Source of the DNA: Thermoplasmata archaeon
GTDB lineage: Archaea > Thermoplasmatota > E2 > UBA202 > JdFR-43
DNA length: 15,253 nucleotides
Reading direction: 5' to 3'
Assembly: GCA_021163175.1 (NCBI GenBank)
Contig: JAGGXG010000017.1
Span: 1 to 15,253 of the forward strand
Below are positions 14,463 to 15,253 of this stretch, in pieces. Numbering within the stretch: position 1 is the first letter of the stretch; the number at the start of each line of letters is the position of its first letter. Below the pieces are notes generated by a model that searched no databases, was not told where the DNA came from, and saw only the letters and a list, made by a program, of their open reading frames with translations. Both the position numbers and the translations under genes were made by a program.

Positions 14463-15253
14463 TGTTTCTTTGCAATGGAAATGAAATAAATTATGGTAGC
14501 AAGTAAGGAAGCTACTGCTCCGGGAGAAACTTTTATATAAAAAGATGTGGCAAGTCCCATGAAGCCTGCAAGCAATGCTATTAGAGCAGCGTAAGAAAAA
14601 ACTTGCATTACGCTTTTTGCTGTTTCATTCGCTGCCGCTGCTGGGGCGACGAGCATTGCATATACAAGTATGGCGCCAACACCCTTCATTATTATGACAG
14701 TTGATATTGCAATTATGGAAAGGAGGATGTAGTTGAAAAGCCTTACGTTTATACCACTTGCCATTGCACCCTCGCTATCAAAAGAAATGAAAAGGAATTC
14801 ACGATGAAAATAAATGACGAGCATCAAAATAAATATTGTTACAGTAGCCATGATTATGATATCATGATCAGTAAGGAGGAGCAAATCACCAAACAAAAGA
14901 CCCCATACACGGGCAGCCTGCTCTCTTATCATTGAAATGAAAAGCACAGCAATGGACATGGATGCAGCAAAACCTATTCCGATGGCAACATTCGTTTTTT
15001 TGGCGTTGGCAGCCATGATAGCTATCAAAACAGAAAAAATGATTGCCCCAGCCATGGGATCGATGGAAATGATGGAGAACAAGGAAAGAGCTATAGCGAG
15101 GGCAGCGCCTGCTAGGGCAGCATGAGCGGCGCCCGCCACCAGAAATGTTATGTCTTTGAATATGGTGAATGAGCCCGCTATGGATGCATTTATAGCAAGT
15201 ATAAAGATTGCGATTACAGCCCTTATTATATAGACATCAACCATGTGTGTCAC
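14459..15253 (-). CDS. ABC-3 family metal-ion (Zn/Mn/Fe) transport permease
   Basis: This is a membrane subunit of a metal-ion ABC importer of the ZnuB/MntB/TroC type, with at least eight hydrophobic segments and almost nothing else. Family hallmarks are FKDITFLVAGAAHAALAGAA (32-51), matching the F-x-x-D-x-x-S-H-A-x-L-P-G pattern near the first helices; REQAARVWGLLFGDLLLL in the middle; and MKGVGAILVYAMLVAPAAAA, matching the conserved G-x-L-L-V-x-A-L-L-x-x-P-A-A motif near the coupling region. The frame is open to the window edge. A GTG lies at the very last codon and an ATG at 15244; the latter gives 261 residues, a normal length, but the gene might extend beyond the window. The ATPase and binding-protein genes are not in view. 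Substrate metal cannot be told from the sequence. Confidence 0.9.
   Translation of the reverse strand: MTHMVDVYIIRAVIAIFILAINASIAGSFTIFKDITFLVAGAAHAALAGAALAIALSLFSIISIDPMAGAIIFSVLIAIMAANAKKTNVAIGIGFAASMSIAVLFISMIREQAARVWGLLFGDLLLLTDHDIIIMATVTIFILMLVIYFHREFLFISFDSEGAMASGINVRLFNYILLSIIAISTVIIMKGVGAILVYAMLVAPAAAANETAKSVMQVFSYAALIALLAGFMGLATSFYIKVSPGAVASLLATIIYFISIAKKH

Overview
The window reads as a chromosomal segment from an archaeon. It carries an archaeal-type RNA polymerase operon (rpoH, rpoB, rpoA1, rpoA2, rpl30e, nusA), the recombinase RadA, a trans-polyprenyl diphosphate synthase and an S-layer-like glycoprotein with PKD domains. The largest RNAP subunit is split into A' and A'', while subunit B is a single uncut chain. 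Together with L30e and NusA in the operon and moderately low GC, this points to a euryarchaeal-type genome. A Thermoplasmata-like lineage is my best guess, but that is an inference and is not proven by anything here.

Layout. 1-282 (+) is the 3' end of a PhoU-like gene. 388-1323 (+) is radA. 1382-2341 (+) is a polyprenyl/geranylgeranyl diphosphate synthase that overlaps by one base a small multi-pass membrane protein (2341-3012, +). That protein looks like a reduced, divergent UbiA/MenA-type prenyltransferase. All genes from 3015 to 13913 are on the minus strand. In transcription order they are rpoH, rpoB, rpoA1, rpoA2, rpl30e and nusA, joined by 4-base ATGA overlaps or zero gaps, and then, 16 bases after nusA, a large multi-domain surface protein with a transmembrane anchor and a cytoplasmic RING-like zinc finger. 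Beyond the divergent promoter region at about 13914-14006 lie a small putative lipoprotein gene (+) and, converging on it with overlapping stop codons, an ABC-3 family metal-ion permease (-) that reaches the window edge.

Expression logic visible in the sequence. Genes that begin transcription units (radA, the polyprenyl synthase, rpoH) have no Shine-Dalgarno sequence, and each has an AT-rich TATA-like box centred about 22-27 bases before the chosen ATG. This is the signature of leaderless archaeal transcripts, and it decides the start codons of radA and rpoH. Genes inside operons (rpoB, rpoA2, rpl30e, the UbiA-like gene) instead carry GGAG/GGTGA-type ribosome-binding sites within the 3' end of the preceding gene.

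The least ordinary items are the PKD surface protein with a prokaryotic RING-like cytoplasmic tail placed directly behind the RNAP operon, where rps12/rps7 are commonly found in archaea; the helix-hairpin-helix-like extension on RNAP subunit A''; and the paired long-chain-type prenyl synthase and motif-altered UbiA-like membrane protein. I saw no tRNA, rRNA, CRISPR array, insertion sequence or integrase.
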